Assembly: GCA_947034885.2 (NCBI GenBank)
Contig: OX344750.2
Coordinates: forward strand, 6,988,501 to 7,052,500
Direction: 5' to 3'
Source: Thuidium tamariscinum
Lineage: Eukaryota > Streptophyta > Bryopsida > Hypnales > Thuidiaceae
Length of the DNA: 64,000 nucleotides
Each line of letters opens with the position of its first letter. The stretch's first letter is position 1. The position numbers were made by a program, and so were the translations under genes. The notes below the pieces were generated by a model, which was given only the letters and a program-made list of their open reading frames with translations, searched no databases and had not been told where the DNA came from. Shown here piece after piece: positions 1 to 13,193 of the stretch.

Positions 1-221
1 CTATGTAACTGAACGTGAAAGGTCATAAAAAATATGCATGAAAAAACTACTTCTAATCTCTACTTGTAACCCAAGGCTATCATACAATGCTTCAAAATGG
101 CACGCGTGATAGTCTAGGGTTAAACTTTCCACAGGGTTACCAGCTTTTGAAAAGCCAATATATTTCTAAAGCCTACTAAGTTATTTATAAAAGAAAATCT
201 TTGAACAAAATAGAGATTTTA

Positions 222-1441
222 GGTAATTGCAAGAAGTGAAGAAAAATTTGGTAGTTTGGTTTGGCATTTTGATTTTGGAATGATGTAACTTTTGAAGTAT
301 GAATCCAATGCCCAAACTAAAAATCAATTTCTAGATATCTTAACAAAAATTGTATCCCTTGTTTTTAAAAAGTTTTAAAATAATCATTTTATATTTAGAA
401 GTTTATTTTGTTATTTTTTCACATTTTGACATAGAGGGTCATTGCAAGAAACACCAACCAAAAAGTGTAGTGTTTTCACAATGCTCTTTATTCTCTTCAG
501 GAGGGCTTTAAAATTAGAAAAACAATTTTTTAAAATAGTAAAAAATACGTTTCATGAATACACCTTTAAGAAGAAGGTAGTCTAGAAAGGAAAAGCATAG
601 AAAAAAATCTCTAAGTAGTAGAACTAGAAAAGTGCAAAATCTCATGAAAATTGGTACTTTTACATTTTAATTTGTAAAATATACAAAAATCAAATTTAAA
701 AAAAAAAAAAACTAGACATTTTTAAAGCATTGATTTTGATGAGATTTCACCAAAAGAATAATCTTAAAACCATCTTCAATGAACATTTAAAAATTGTGCA
801 CAATGAAAAAAATTTGCACTCATGTGGAGGACATAAAATAACATATTTTTAGATTTCATTCAAAATTTTATATGTTTCACACCTATATGTATAGACCATG
901 AAATTTTTGTTTCTAAAACATTAAATTTGGGCACTCATAACTTAGTGATTATTGTAAACTACACCCTATGACAGCTCAACAAAAGCATAAATTAGCCATT
1001 TGGAAACACTCTTTGGAAAATCCATTCTAACTACAAAAATGAAGTCAAAACTATTTGTAATGTTTGGAATTGCATGCGCAAGGGAGGCTTGTTTGCAAAT
1101 GTGGAGGATATAAAATAATGTATTTATAGATGCCCTTTGGTAGGAACATGCATATGTCTACCTACTAGGAAAATATACTAAAGAAATTTCAGCTGAAAAT
1201 CATTAATTTCAACAGCTCAATAGTATAAAAAAACTCTTTATGTCAAAGTGTGACAAAATAAAAAAATAAACTTTTAAATATAAAATAATTTTTAAGAATT
1301 TCTGAAAAATAAGGGATACCATTTTTGTCAAGAAACCTAGAAATTGGTTTTTTGTTTTTGGCATTGGATTTATATTTCAAAAGATATAACGCTCCAAAAT
1401 TAGAACGCAACCAAATTGCCAAGTGTTTTTTGCAATCATCC
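222..1441. mobile_element. Long-TIR member of the GGGTGATTGCAAGAAACAC family
   Basis: The left arm begins GGTAATTGCAAGAAG at 222 and the right arm ends TTTTTTGCAATCATCC at 1441. The arms are inverted copies of each other for roughly 200 bp (for example GAATCCAATGCCCAAAC, left, against the reverse of the stretch near 1365). A second left end (GGGTCATTGCAAGAAACACC at 436) lies inside, so another family member probably inserted and was later truncated. It corresponds to 36319-38404 in repeat copy 2. Confidence 0.6.
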
Positions 1442-1666
1442 TTCTCCTTGTATGATAATTGGGAGTTCTAAGAAGTATAATTCAATTGTCTATTCTATAG
1501 ATAGTCATCAAAGGAAGGTACCTTGGGATTGCTTTCAAATATAAAACAACACCTGTCACAACCTTCCTCCATTCAACTATTATTGCTTGAGAGTGAATAC
1601 TTTGACATTTGGGAGTCTAACAAAATGTAGAAATTTATAAGAAAAGTTCCTCAAGAAAAATAAATG

Positions 1667-3071
1667 TTGTACAGTGGGGTACCAATCAAAATGTCGTTTT
1701 TGCATCCGCAGAGAGAAAAATTTCGGTACTGCCAACTTTGGAAGCCTCCCGCGAGCTCAAAAATTGGTATTTTACCACGAAAATTTTACCACAGAATAAT
1801 CTTTAAGTTAAATATATGTATGCCAAATTTCAAGGCCAAAAGATTCACCAAAAAAAAATTATTCAAAATCTACCAACATGGGTAGTGGTGAGAAACATTT
1901 CACTACTTTCAACTTTGACACCTTCCTAAGGATTGAGTTTTTTTTCTTTTGTCATGAAATTTTTGTCATGAAACAATCTCTATGTTTTTAATATGTATAA
2001 AAAATTTCAAGGTAAAAGAATTCTTTTTTAAGAAGATATTTGAAATCTCCCAACAAGTGTAGTTTTGAGAAAATTTTCACAATTTCCAACTTTGACACCC
2101 TCCCAAGGGCTGAAAAATTGGTTTCTTACCATGAATTTTTTTTTGTGAAGTCAAATCTATGTTGATAATATGTGCTCCAAATTTCAAGTTCAAATGAATT
2201 ACCAAAAAAAAGATATACAAAGTCTCCCAACATATGTAGTTGTGAGGAGTTTTTGAGCCCTTAGTATAGTGTTATTTTGTGGAGCAAAGTTTGACACGAA
2301 TGTAAAAACTTAGCCTCACAACTACACATGTTGAGAGATTTTGAATATCTTTTTTTGGGTAAGTGTTTTGAGCTTGAAATTTGGAACATATATTATCAAC
2401 ATAAAGTTGATCTTATTCAAAAAAATTCATGTTAAATAGACAAATTTTGAGCCCTTGGGAGGGTGTCAAAGTCAGCAATAGTGAAAATTTTCTCACAACT
2501 ACACATGTTGGGAGACTTTGTATATCTTTTTTTTGGTAATTCATTTGAACTTGAAATTTGGAGAACATATTATCAACATAGATTTGACTTCACAAAAAAA
2601 AATTCATGGTAAGAAACCAATTTTTCAGCCCTTGGGAGGGTGTCAAAGTTGGAAATTGTGAAAATTTTCTCAAAACTACACTTGTTGGGAGATTTCAAAT
2701 ATCTTCTTAAAAAAAATTCTTTTACCTTGAAATTTTTTATACATATTAAAAACATAGAGATTGTTTCACGACAAAAATTTCATGGCAAAAGAAAAAAAAC
2801 TCAATCCTTAGGAAGGTGTCAAAGTTGAAAGTAGTGAAATGTTTCTCACCACTACCCATGTTGGTAGATTTTGAATAACTTTTTTTTGGTGAATCTTTTT
2901 GGCCTTGAAATTTAGCATACATATAGTTAACTTAAAGATTATGCTGTGGTAAAATTTTTGTGGTAAAATACCAATTTTTGAGCTCGCGGGAGGCTTCCAA
3001 AGTTGGCAGTACCAAAACTTTTCTCACTGCGGATGCGAAAACGACATTTTGATTGGTACCCCACTGTACAA
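1667..3071. mobile_element. Foldback (palindromic) element with internal subrepeats, 1405 bp
   Basis: The left end TTGTACAGTGGGGTACCAAT is matched in reverse by the right end ATTGGTACCCCACTGTACAA. The arms stay complementary for most of their length and are built from units of about 185-190 bp, each carrying versions of TCTCCCAACATGTGTAG and TTTGACACCCTCCCAAGGG. Three units face one way and about four the other, meeting near 2260-2300. Repeat copy 2 lacks it at the matching place (38635). No coding capacity is supported. Confidence 0.82.
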
Positions 3072-3787
3072 GGGATGAATGCAAGAAACACTTGCACAAA
3101 TTTGTGTCATATACATGTGCTAATCTATTTTTTACCTATAACTATTGTGTTTTAACTTTGAATGATTCAATATTTATAGGAAAGGTATTCAAGACTATTA
3201 TAAACCTTGCCTAATTTTTTTGTAATTTTTAAAAATATTTAACTATTTAAAAATAGACTCCAATTGAATGTCGCAAATGCCAATTTGGAAGGTTTTAGTA
3301 CTATTCAACACCCAGAAAAACAAAATTTGAGGTGAAATTTGGAAGATATGGTCTTCTAATAGGCTTATAGCTTTCTAGAAAAGGACTTTTAAAAAAAGTT
3401 GTTTTGTGTGGAATATAAGTCCACAAAGTAAGCTTCCTATTGCATGCATTTTGAAACATGTAAAAAATGATTTTGGTGAGTTTTTTGGTGAACAACCATC
3501 TCCATAAAGTTCTTGCAAATGCTTAATTTTTTAAAATTTAAGAAAAAAATTTCCTTTTTCTTACGAATTAAAACATCAAAGTATGTATTTTCTTCTGATT
3601 TGGCACTTTTCAAGCTCTCCTATTTAGAGATTTTTGTACGAATTTCCTTGAGTGATTTTCTTCATCTTAAAGTATATAAATTATTTATATATATATTTTT
3701 TAATTAAATTATTTTTTTAATTTTAAAGTACCCAAGAAAAAAACATACAAACACAACAAATAGTACAAGTATTTCTTGCATTCACCC
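3072..3787. mobile_element. Harbinger-like TIR element, copy at 3.1 kb
   Basis: Starts GGGATGAATGCAAGAAACAC and ends TTTCTTGCATTCACCC, 716 bp, non-coding. It directly abuts the foldback element. The same insertion is at 38638-39349 in repeat copy 2. A short AT repeat (TATATATATATA) occurs near 3685. Confidence 0.75.
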
Positions 3788-6297
3788 AAAGGTCCTTCTC
3801 AATACTTCCTGGAAACCTTATGGAGAATCTATAATTTCTCTAATGTATCTTGGGAAGAGGTGGGCTCAAAGTTCAAATTGACCATTCTACTCTTGATTAT
3901 CTAGATCTTCAATACATGATTTTGACTTTCGAAATTAGATCATTTTGATAAAAGTAATGATCAACAAATGAAAATGCAACCAAACTAGTCATAGAAGCAT
4001 TGGGTGTAGGGTCCTAGATTCAAACAAGTACCAAGATTTGAAATACATCTAATTGAATGAATAATTTATTATCTATAGTAACAATAATAGTTTCACTTTC
4101 ACCAAGATTAATTCTTTGAAATGATCAATGACATGCAAGTTGATTGCATGAAACACCTATCATGTTTTCCACCACATGTTCAAGAAACACCTATTCTATT
4201 TTCCAACACATATTCACTTACTTCACTACTAAAGTTGTTTGGGGCCATGAGCATTGCAAAAATGATTGAATGAATATCAAATTTAGAAATAAGCTTTCAA
4301 TAGCATTTGAAAATGTACTTGAATTATTCCAATTTTTTCAAAATAATTCAATAGGTGAGATTGAATTTTGAACATATATCACACAGATAGTTTTGGTCGG
4401 GTTTTAGTACTATTGAGGACCTTTTTTAAGAGTTACACTCATCAAATTGGTAGGTTAGCTCTTCCAATAGAAATACATCTTCTCAATAGAGGGATTTCCA
4501 AGAACATTTTGCAAGTCTATTTTACATTTGCCTAAAGTGTACTTCATTAAGATTGAATTTATATTGAATTAAAATTGGGTTTCTAGTTTTAGCTCTAATC
4601 TTCTTTCTATGTTCTTAGTTGGCAACAATGGCCACTTTTTAAATAAAATTTTCAAGGGGATATTTATATTTTAAAAATTAAAAATATGAAAGTCTCATTT
4701 TTTACTATTAATTGTAGTTTGTGGCTCAAAACAATACTTCAAGGTATATAAACGACTCAATAATATTGTCGGGGGTCCATACTCCATAGTATTGTTAGTA
4801 GGGCAGTGATTCCATAGGTGCCAATTTTGAGTCACTCATCCATGCAACTACCTAGACATGCAATAAACCATTTTCAAAATTATCCAAAAATACATAGGAA
4901 TGAAGTGCTTATATAGAACTTCTATATGAACATTATTCGTTTATTTCATTTTTTTATATTCCCATAATTAAATGCTAAGGCAAAAAAAGCCCTTTTTCCA
5001 TAGAATTTTTTTTTAAAGTAAATCAAACGCATCCTCTACTTTTCTATTTCCACAAGTAAATATTCAAATAAGTGTTGATAAAAAATAACCTTGACTTTTA
5101 TTAAATCAAGAAATAAATAAATGAATAAAGTGCCTCCACTTTAGTTCCTTCTTTTCTATTCCTACGATTAAATGTTGAACCTAGCTTGAAAAAAACACAA
5201 CCTTTCTCACAATTGAACATCCTAGGATTTTGGGTGCTTATCTAATTTCCTTCAAATCAAAGTTTTTCTAATCAAAGGTGTATGCATCTCATAAACTATT
5301 GTCCAACCTACTCCATACTTGGCTAACTGCTCATTGCAAAAGTAACCCCAATGTAGTCTAATCAAAACATCGTCATATCATAGTAAAATCCATTACAGAT
5401 TGATCCTTGACTTTTGAGCCCAAAAATGTTCATAATATATAGTCACAGCTTTTCAACCATAAACTAGCAGTAGGTAAAAAAAAGTATTGTATAAAGGATT
5501 ACAATATTTGTAAAAACTCCAAAATATTCTATGAGGTCGTAGGTCTCACCTCTGTCCATCCCAAAAACAAGACAACAAATTACAATGTTAGTGAGGCTAC
5601 ACCATGTGTCTTCAACCTATAGATGCTTGTTATTGCTTTCACACGGAAAACTTCAAGATACACAAATATACATACACAAAAATCATCTCAAATATCAAAA
5701 GAACATGGGAAAGAGTGTTGCTGGACTGTGAAGCTGTCATGATTCCCCTGTTATAGACTACTAGCCAAGTTACAATATGACTCCTAATACTAGTGCAGCT
5801 GTTTTGCTAAAAGCCCATTTCCACCTAGTGGAAATGAACAAATGAACAAATTGCTATTAGTAGTGGTGCTTACATAAGATGGAAAAGTGTATTGTACTAA
5901 CAGGGATAGGTTTGGCATAATAAATGAGTTATTGGGAAGTAATGAGAGCAAGTGGTGTTCCCACTAAAGGAGTTATGTATACCATCTGGAAAATTAGCAG
6001 AGGAGCCGTTCCCACCTACTGAGCATGTTACATTGCAAATTGAGGTGGGGAGCACAGACATGTTGGTTTGTGAAAGCATGCCCACCCATTCATTGGGAAA
6101 AAACAGGCCTAGGCCAAGGAAGGCCTAGCTTGCAAAACATGATAAAAGTTAAAACCAAAATCAATGAGAAATTTTTGTATTGTCCTTGAGAAAATGCACA
6201 CTTCAAGCACACCTCAAGCACAATTTGATAAAAAAAATAAAGGAAATAAAAATTAGAACCAAAATCAATGAGAAATTTTTTTATTGTGCTTGGGGCA

Positions 6298-6700
6298 AAG
6301 ACACTAGATTGTGGACATTACAACCGGGACAACAATGGAGATGAAACCTTGGCGGGCCTTTCAAATGGACTTGGGGACATAGGATTCTTCTTTTCCCTTA
6401 ATCAGTGGATCACTTCAATGTTGTCAACCCATTTTTATACTACAAACCAAATCTACAAGTACATGATGGTCAAATGGCCACATCAAATACTTCACCTACC
6501 TCAATTTGCAAAGGAGTTGAAGAAGGAATGCATTCTTTTGGGGGGGGCCTACCTTTCAATGTCTTGTTTCTTCACAAGCACCTTGCAACTTCAATCTTCA
6601 ACTAAACACCAAAAATTTGAGAGGGACACTTTGAATAATAAAAAATTTTGTCCATTGGAGGTGGAGGTTATTTCTTGCCTAGTTTGGTTCAAGTTATTTT
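6298..6700 (+). repeat. Left arm of a large inverted repeat
   Basis: This arm matches 10140-10530 in reverse at high identity, including GATGAAACCTTGGCGGGCC and CAAATCTACAAGTA. Both arms keep an open stretch of over 100 codons with similar residues (GDETLAGLSN, TNLQV-like, SSTKHQK). The frames differ between arms, so shared DNA rather than selection on protein is the safer reading. No known domain is recognised. Confidence 0.65.
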
Positions 6701-7402
6701 TAGAATAGTAAAGAAGGAACAAAAGGGGAGGCACTTGAATTATTTTATTTTATTTTTCTATAATAAAAGTCAAGGTTATTCTTGCCCAAATTCGATTCAA
6801 CATTTAATTGTAGGAATAGAAAGAAGGAATTCAAGGAAAGTACTTGATTCATTGAATTTTTTTCTTACAATGTAAGTTAAGATTATTTCTTGCCCAAGCT
6901 TGGATCATTGAATTGTGGGAATGGAAAAGAACGGAAAACACTTAAATAATTTTATTTTTTTCTAAAATACAAGTCAAGGTTATGTTTTGTGTGAGGTTGA
7001 TTCAACATTTTATTATAGGAATAGGAATGAAGGGGGATTCTTGAATCATTTTATTTTATTTTTTTCCATAATAAGAGTGAAGGTTGTTTTCTTGCCTAAG
7101 TTTGGATCATTTAATTGTGAAAATGGAAAAGGAGGGGGGACACTTGAATCCTTTACATTTCTTTTCACCCTAGGAATGAAGGTTAGTTCTTGAATCTTGA
7201 TTAAGTAAGGATTGTGGAATTGAGGAATTTGAAAAGAAGAAAAGTTACTTGAACCATTAAAAAAAATTCTCTAATAGTAAAAAAGATTGTTTTTAGCCTA
7301 ATCTTGGTTTAACATTTGATTGTGGAAATAGCATAAAAGGAATTGAAGGGGAAGGGCTTAGTTAGTTAAATATTTTTATTCCCCTAATAGCGGGGATGTT
7401 TT

Positions 7403-8202
7403 TTGTGAGCCTGCGAGCATGAGCCTATGAGCTTGTGAATCTGTGAACTTGTGAGCCTAGATTTTTTGGTGAAATTTTTAGTGATTTTCAGAATGTGGAC
7501 TTATTACCGTACTTTAAGAATTTAGGGTTTTTATAGTTAACAACCCCCTTGTAGAATTTGAAATTGATGACTTTCAAAACTCTTTATTTCAAAAAAAAAT
7601 TCAATTTTTTTTCAATTTTTTTTTCAATCCTTTTTCTATTTTTCAAATTTTCTTTTGCGACTTCATCACTCTCCGAAAACCCTCTTGATATCAAGAGGGG
7701 TTTTAGAGGTAGAGGGCTTTGGAGCTCTTAAAACTTCTTTTTTTCATTTTTTTTCATTTTTTTCATTTCTTTTGTGACTATGGCACTAGTTCACTTTCTT
7801 TGCAACTTTTCACCCTTCAAACCCTTCTCTTGGTACCAAGAGATCAATTTGAGGGAGATAAAGTCGAGGAAAAAAAAGAAAATTGTGACTCCATCACTTC
7901 AAAAAAAACCTTGTTGGATTCTGGATTTTGGACCTACAAAAAATTTCAAAATTTCAAAATTTTTTTGGAAGGTATTGAGAGGCTCTTAGAAGATAGTAGG
8001 GTTTGAAATTTTAAAATATGTTAACCACACTTCCACGGTCATAGTCCATGGTCATGGGGCTGAAAATTTTACTATGAATAGATTTTTTTTAAATAGCTTT
8101 CTTTTTCTTCTTTTGGCCTAAAAAATTCAAAGTTTTTTTTGGTTAATTCTCTGGGCTCACAAAACTTATGCAACTCTCAATCTCATACTTTTAGGCTCAC
8201 AA
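7403..8202. mobile_element. TIR element with GTGAGCC-repeat ends, about 800 bp
   Basis: The left end is a run of 8-10 bp repeats (GTGAGCCTGCGAGCATGAGC and on to 7478) and the right end holds reverse versions (GGGCTCACAAAAC to TAGGCTCACAAACTAG, 8145-8205). Two shorter relatives lie at 40417-40643 and 40930-41146. It sits inside the 105-bp minisatellite region. Non-coding apart from chance open stretches. Confidence 0.55.
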
Positions 8203-10139
8203 ACTAGCATCATTGCCCTAATAGAGAGAAAGGTTGTTTCTTTCTTAAGCTTGTTTTAACATTTAGTTGTTGGAATAGAAAAGAAAAGATTAAAAGGGAG
8301 GCACTTGAATCATTTATTTATTTTTTATCTATGATAGAAGTTAAGGATATTCTTTGCCTAAGTTTGGATCAACATTTAGTTGTACAAATGTAAAAGCAAC
8401 GGAGGCATTTGATTCATTATGATTTCTTTTTCCAATAGAGATAAAGGTTATTTTTTGCCTAAGCAATTAAATGTAGAAATATAGGAAAAGGAAATAAATG
8501 AGTAATGTTCATATATAATTGTATAAACACTTCACTTTCATATTCTTTTGGATGATTCTAAAAGGTTACAATTTCTCAAACATTTGTTCCATTAAATGTT
8601 GGAACAAAAAAAAAAGACTTTTTAGGATTATACAATTTAGATTCTCCTAGGTTTTAGGGTCTAAAATATAGGATTTAGGGTTCAACTTTCCAAAGACAAT
8701 GTACTATTTTTCAAGCCAAACTACTACATTTATGCCTAAATGCTTGGGGGTGCACTTAGAGTTTTTATACACATCCATGTATGATCAAGTGAATTCTACA
8801 ACCTCCTAATACTTTTTCATAAACTATCATTTCAACCTATAATTTTGAACTTTGTTAATAATGTCTATAGGCTTCTATTGCCAAAAACTTTCATCTTAAA
8901 TAAAATGTCATATGTTTTCTAGAAGAGGTTGAAAAATGAACTAAATTAGCATGTTTTTCAACTCAAATATTTATAGAGATCACATTTAGAGAACTATTGC
9001 ATCAAATATTCAAGAACAAGAAACTTTCAATAGGAAGCTAATTTTTAGGATTTTTTTTCCATTTTTCAAACGATTTTTTAATATATAAAGTAGGAATGTG
9101 AAAGTTATTTTTAGCTTTATAGTGTATCTTTTTACTTCAAAAATTTGTAACTAATTATTATTAACAAAAAAAAAATCAATAATTCTTAATATAAGCTTTA
9201 AAAGTAGGAAAATCTACTCATATTTTTTTCTTTTCTTTTTATTTAAATTTTAAGACATAAAATAGAGGTTGTAGGTTTAGAACGCACGTGACATATATAA
9301 GAATTCTAAGTGCACCCCCCGAGCCTAAATGTCAACACCCAAATGTCTCCACTCCATTATAGCATTTGCAATTGTACATTTTAAAGTTATAAGACTTTGT
9401 AAGAGAATGTGTGGCCTTACAACCATGCCATAACATTCACACCTAGCTTGAAAACGCGCACGCTTGTGCACCTAAATAACTCATTCATTAAAATATTGTG
9501 TTTTTTCTTTTAAAGGTTAAATCCTAAATTCTACACTCCAAACTTTAAGAAATACTAAAACCTATAACCTTAAAAGCCTTATTATTTTCTTTCAACAATT
9601 GATAGGATAAATGTTTGAAAGGTAATAACCTTTCCAAAAGCTCTCAAAAAATATACAAATAAAACGTTTTTAATTATATATAAACTTTCTACACTTGTTC
9701 CTCCTTCCTACACTAAATTGTTGAACCAAGTTTGGGCAAGAAAAAACTTTCACTTGTATTATTGGGAAAAAATTTAAATGATTAAAGTTTTCCCCCTTTT
9801 TTCCATTCCCACAATTAAATGATATAAACTTAAATAGGGAAATAAATTTTCTATTTATTTGAAAATAAATAAATAATCAATTGTTCAAGAATCCTCCCTT
9901 CATTTGAATTCCTACAATTTAATGATCCGAGATTGGGCAAGAAATAACCTTAACTTATATTGTAAGAAAAAAATTCAATGAATCAAGTGCTTTCCTTGAA
10001 TTCCCTCTTTCTATTCCTACAATTAAATGTTGAACCAAACTTGGGCAAGAATAACCTTGACTTCTATTGTAGAAAAATAAAATAAAATAGTTCAAGTGCC
10101 TCCCCTTTTGTTCCTTCTTTTCTATTTCAACAATAACTT

Positions 10140-10530
10140 GAACCAAACTAGGCAAGAAATAACCTCCACCTCCAATGGACAAATTTTTATTATTATTCAA
10201 ATTGTTCCTCTCAAATTTTTTGGTGTTTAGTTGAAGACTGAAGTTGCAAGGTGCTTGTGAACATTGAAAGGTAGGCCCCCCCAAAAGAATACATTCCTTC
10301 TTCAACTCTTTTGCAAATTGAGGTAGGTGAAGTATTTAATGTGGCCATTTGACCATCATATACTTGTAGATTTGGTTTGTAGTACGAAAATGGACTAATA
10401 AGATTGAGGTGTTCCTTTAATTTTAGGGAGAAGAAGAATCCTATGGCCCCAAGTTCATTTGAAAGGCCCGCCAAGGTTTCATCTCCATTTTTGTCCAGGC
10501 CATGACATCCCCGTCCTAGCGTCCACGCCT
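10140..10530 (-). repeat. Right arm of a large inverted repeat
   Basis: Reverse counterpart of 6298-6700. Outward of it (10500-10800) the base composition is richer in G and C, with repeated CATCCCCGCC- and GCGTCC-like words. No gene was recognised there. Confidence 0.65.
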
Positions 10531-11133
10531 CAACGTTTATACGTAGCATCCCCGCCTTGTTGTAGACTCCTTGCATGGTGGATCTTGGAAATAGATTTGA
10601 TTTCTAATTTGTGATTGAAGTTTTGAGAATTAGGAAGCGTGTAATATACCATCAAAAAGGTATTTTGAATGTCGCTAAACTAGAATGAAGTTGAGGTCCT
10701 CGCCTGTGCTTTTAAGTTCCACGGCTAACATCCAAGCCCTATCGAGTTGCATCCGCGCCCAAGGTCTCCAAGTAGCATGAATGTAAATCCACGTGTATTT
10801 TTTTTACCTTTCCCAAAAGTCAACTATGTGTTGATCAAATCCGACGGGCGATAGCTCTACTAAACGAGTGAATCGGACGGACAAGCATGCGGGTGATCTG
10901 TCCACTATGACAACCCTAGTACCATATAGGTGGGCTTTCCTCCCACCATTCCACTTGTTTGAAGAACTTGTCCTCTCTTTCTCTCAAGCACATATCTAAA
11001 TGACTTTCAAAGTATACATACTAAATACAATGAATTAGTTTTATTATAGTATTGAATTCTTTGAAATTGAATTTAAAAGTGTAGAATTTGCTTTGAAAAC
11101 AATAAATTTGGAATGTGGTTTTCGGTTCAAATC

Positions 11134-11262
11134 CTACTAGTAGCCTTACTAGCATGGTAGCTATTGATATGGTAATCCTATTTAAGTGGTAGGTCTATTG
11201 ACATTATTACCTTACTTGTATGGCAATTTTGCCTATATAGTAATCTAACTAGAATAGTAATA
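11134..11262. repeat. Degenerate tandem repeat of about 22 bp
   Basis: Successive blocks of the form TAATCCTACTTAGTATGG recur six or so times with substitutions. Non-coding. The rest of 10600-11780 is AT-rich without a supported gene. Confidence 0.5.
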
Positions 11263-12119
11263 CTTTTTTAAAATTTAATGAAATTCAAAAATAAAATCAA
11301 TATATAAGTGTTGATTATTGTCCTAATCAATTGTCTAGATCAAAATACATTTTTTATTTTCCTGTTGAATTAGACACTAAATTTTCTACTATTGAACTAG
11401 TGTACAATAATGTGCAATTGCCCTACTACACGCTTGTGATTATCTACACCACCCTTCACATCTCAAATTTGAACCTAGATCTATTATGTATAATTAATCT
11501 AAAGAATCTTGTAAATGGATAGCTTTTAACAAATCTCATATATTAGAATACCAATTTCAAGGTGAATTTATTGCAAAACAAAAAGAATATCTAGGAAACT
11601 TGAAAAAACACTAAACCTCATCCAACTCAAAATTGGCATGCTAAAGTTCTTTGAAGACTTGACATCTATTGAAAGTCAACAAAACAAATGACATTATAAA
11701 ACCATCTCTAATGATACAATCTTCAACCCCTTTCAATTAATAGATTACATCTTTATAAAAAAATATCAAGATTTCTAATTGGAAATTAAATACTTGAGAA
11801 CCTCAAGTGTTGCATACACCATACTTAGATGCTTACAATCTTCAAATCCTTACAACGACAAACACAACAAGTTGCCAATAGCAAACAAAATCTTCTTCAA
11901 TTCTTTAGATTCTTTCAAATTCAATACAAGAAGTATTAACAAGGATTAGAACTATCAACATACATTCTTCAAATATAAAATAATTGACACAAAATAATCA
12001 GTCCAAAATAAATCTTCGAAATCAATAATCTCTTAACTAGTGAGATTTTCATTGATCATTGGCAATTATCATTTTCCACTTAATTCAACCTTCAAGCCTA
12101 TATGTTGCAAACATACAAA

Positions 12120-13193
12120 GTTCAAGATCATAACTTGGCAAGTAGTACTTCAATCAATGCTTCACATCCTTTGAAATGTACTAAATGATGTCAATGGTTC
12201 AAGTTCCAAATCATTGATCGTAAACTATTTGCAATAAATCAACTACAATCTCTCTAGTGATGTCCATTTTCCCAATGAAAATGGCATGGTATCCAATGCT
12301 TCACAACCTTGAAAGCCAATCAACTACAAACATGTCATGCTGGCAACATTTAGCAAGTAGAATCTCATCCAAGTGATTACATTTCTCATAACTCAATATT
12401 GTAAATGGTGTCCATAATCCTATGTCCAAATCATTAATCTTCAATTCCGTGCAATTGATAAACCAAAGCATTTCTAATGCTACCAACTTTCCTAATCCAC
12501 TAGGTTGGTATTCCAATGCTTTTCAACATGTAAGACTAAAATCTTAAATACCTCAAGACTTTCAAATGATACATATTCCAATATTATTTTCTTCAATTCT
12601 CAAAGCTATGCAATTGCAAACATGTCATACTTACAAAATGTAGATAAACAACTAAATAAACCCCTAAAAAACCAACGCAAAAAGTGATGTCAATGATTCA
12701 AGCTCCAAATCATCAATCTTCAACTTCTAGCAAATAGTCATCCAAACTTCTCCTAGTGATGCCAACTTTCCAAATCTATGGGCTAGGCTTACCAACACCT
12801 CACATTGTGCAAAGTCAAGAAACTTCAAATCCTTAAGATTCTCAAAGCATGCATGGCCCACCCACAACATCTTACAATCTCAAGAATTAAGAAATCACAA
12901 ACTAGTCATGTTGACAACGGTTAAGGAAATTTCTTCCAATTAATCACATCTATTAAATTTCAATGTAGTAAGCCATATCAATGACTCAAGCTCCGAATCA
13001 CCAATCTTCAACTTCTTGCAATCAATAAAACAAAGTGTCTCTAGTGATGCCAAGTTTCCAAATCCATGGGACAGGCTTTCCAATTCCTCACACCCTTCAA
13101 AGTCGAGAATCTTTAAAGCCTTGAGATTCTAAAAAGACGCATGGCCCACCTTCAACTTCTTGCAACCTTGAAAGCCAAGCGATTGCAAACACG
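12120..13193 (-). pseudogene. Decayed LRR units beyond the receptor stop codon
   Basis: LRR-coding sequence continues past the stop. A one-base deletion at 13200/13201, relative to the other units, creates the TGA at 13196-13194. In the restored frame a Glu codon has become TAG at 13131-13129. Units then become less recognisable: one near 13019-12735 has many changes, one near 12733-12690 has lost most of its length, and pieces at 12516-12301 and 12290-12150 keep only patches. Faint similarity may reach about 11.8 kb. The ancestral protein was therefore probably several units longer. Confidence 0.8.

Larger units (their letters stand above)
1..4790. repeat. Multi-kb dispersed repeat, copy 1 (runs off the left edge)
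   Basis: This block matches 36100-40312 over most of its length. Shared segments include the opening 400 bases, the stretch ending in the solo end at 1441, the element at 3072-3787 and the 3' flank through GGGTCCTAGATTC (about 4009) to GGGTCCATA (about 4775). The copies differ by a foldback element (1667-3071) found only here and by different inner insertions. No coding sequence is supported. Confidence 0.8.
4950..10170. repeat. About 105-bp minisatellite blocks in opposing orientation
   Basis: Units with landmarks CAAGGTTATTCTTGCC, ATTTAATTGTAGGAATAG and AGGCACTTGAAT repeat every 100-110 bp. Forward blocks are 6650-7370 and 8210-8490; reverse blocks are 4950-5210 and 9690-10170. Together with the inverted arms at 6298-6700 and 10140-10530 they make a potential large foldback. 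Between blocks (5250-6260, 8500-9690) I see only AT-rich sequence and no gene. Confidence 0.65.

Noticed and set aside
6268..6708. 146-codon open frame on the plus strand
   Set aside because: It lies in the arm of an inverted repeat, the matching arm keeps a different frame, and no domain is recognised. Treated as repeat DNA.
8640..8700. TTTAGGG-like words suggesting telomeric repeat
   Set aside because: Only two or three degenerate copies are present; they are not a tandem array.
11095..11140. GGTTCAAATCC, resembling a tRNA T-loop
   Set aside because: No T-stem pairing, anticodon arm or acceptor stem could be drawn around it.
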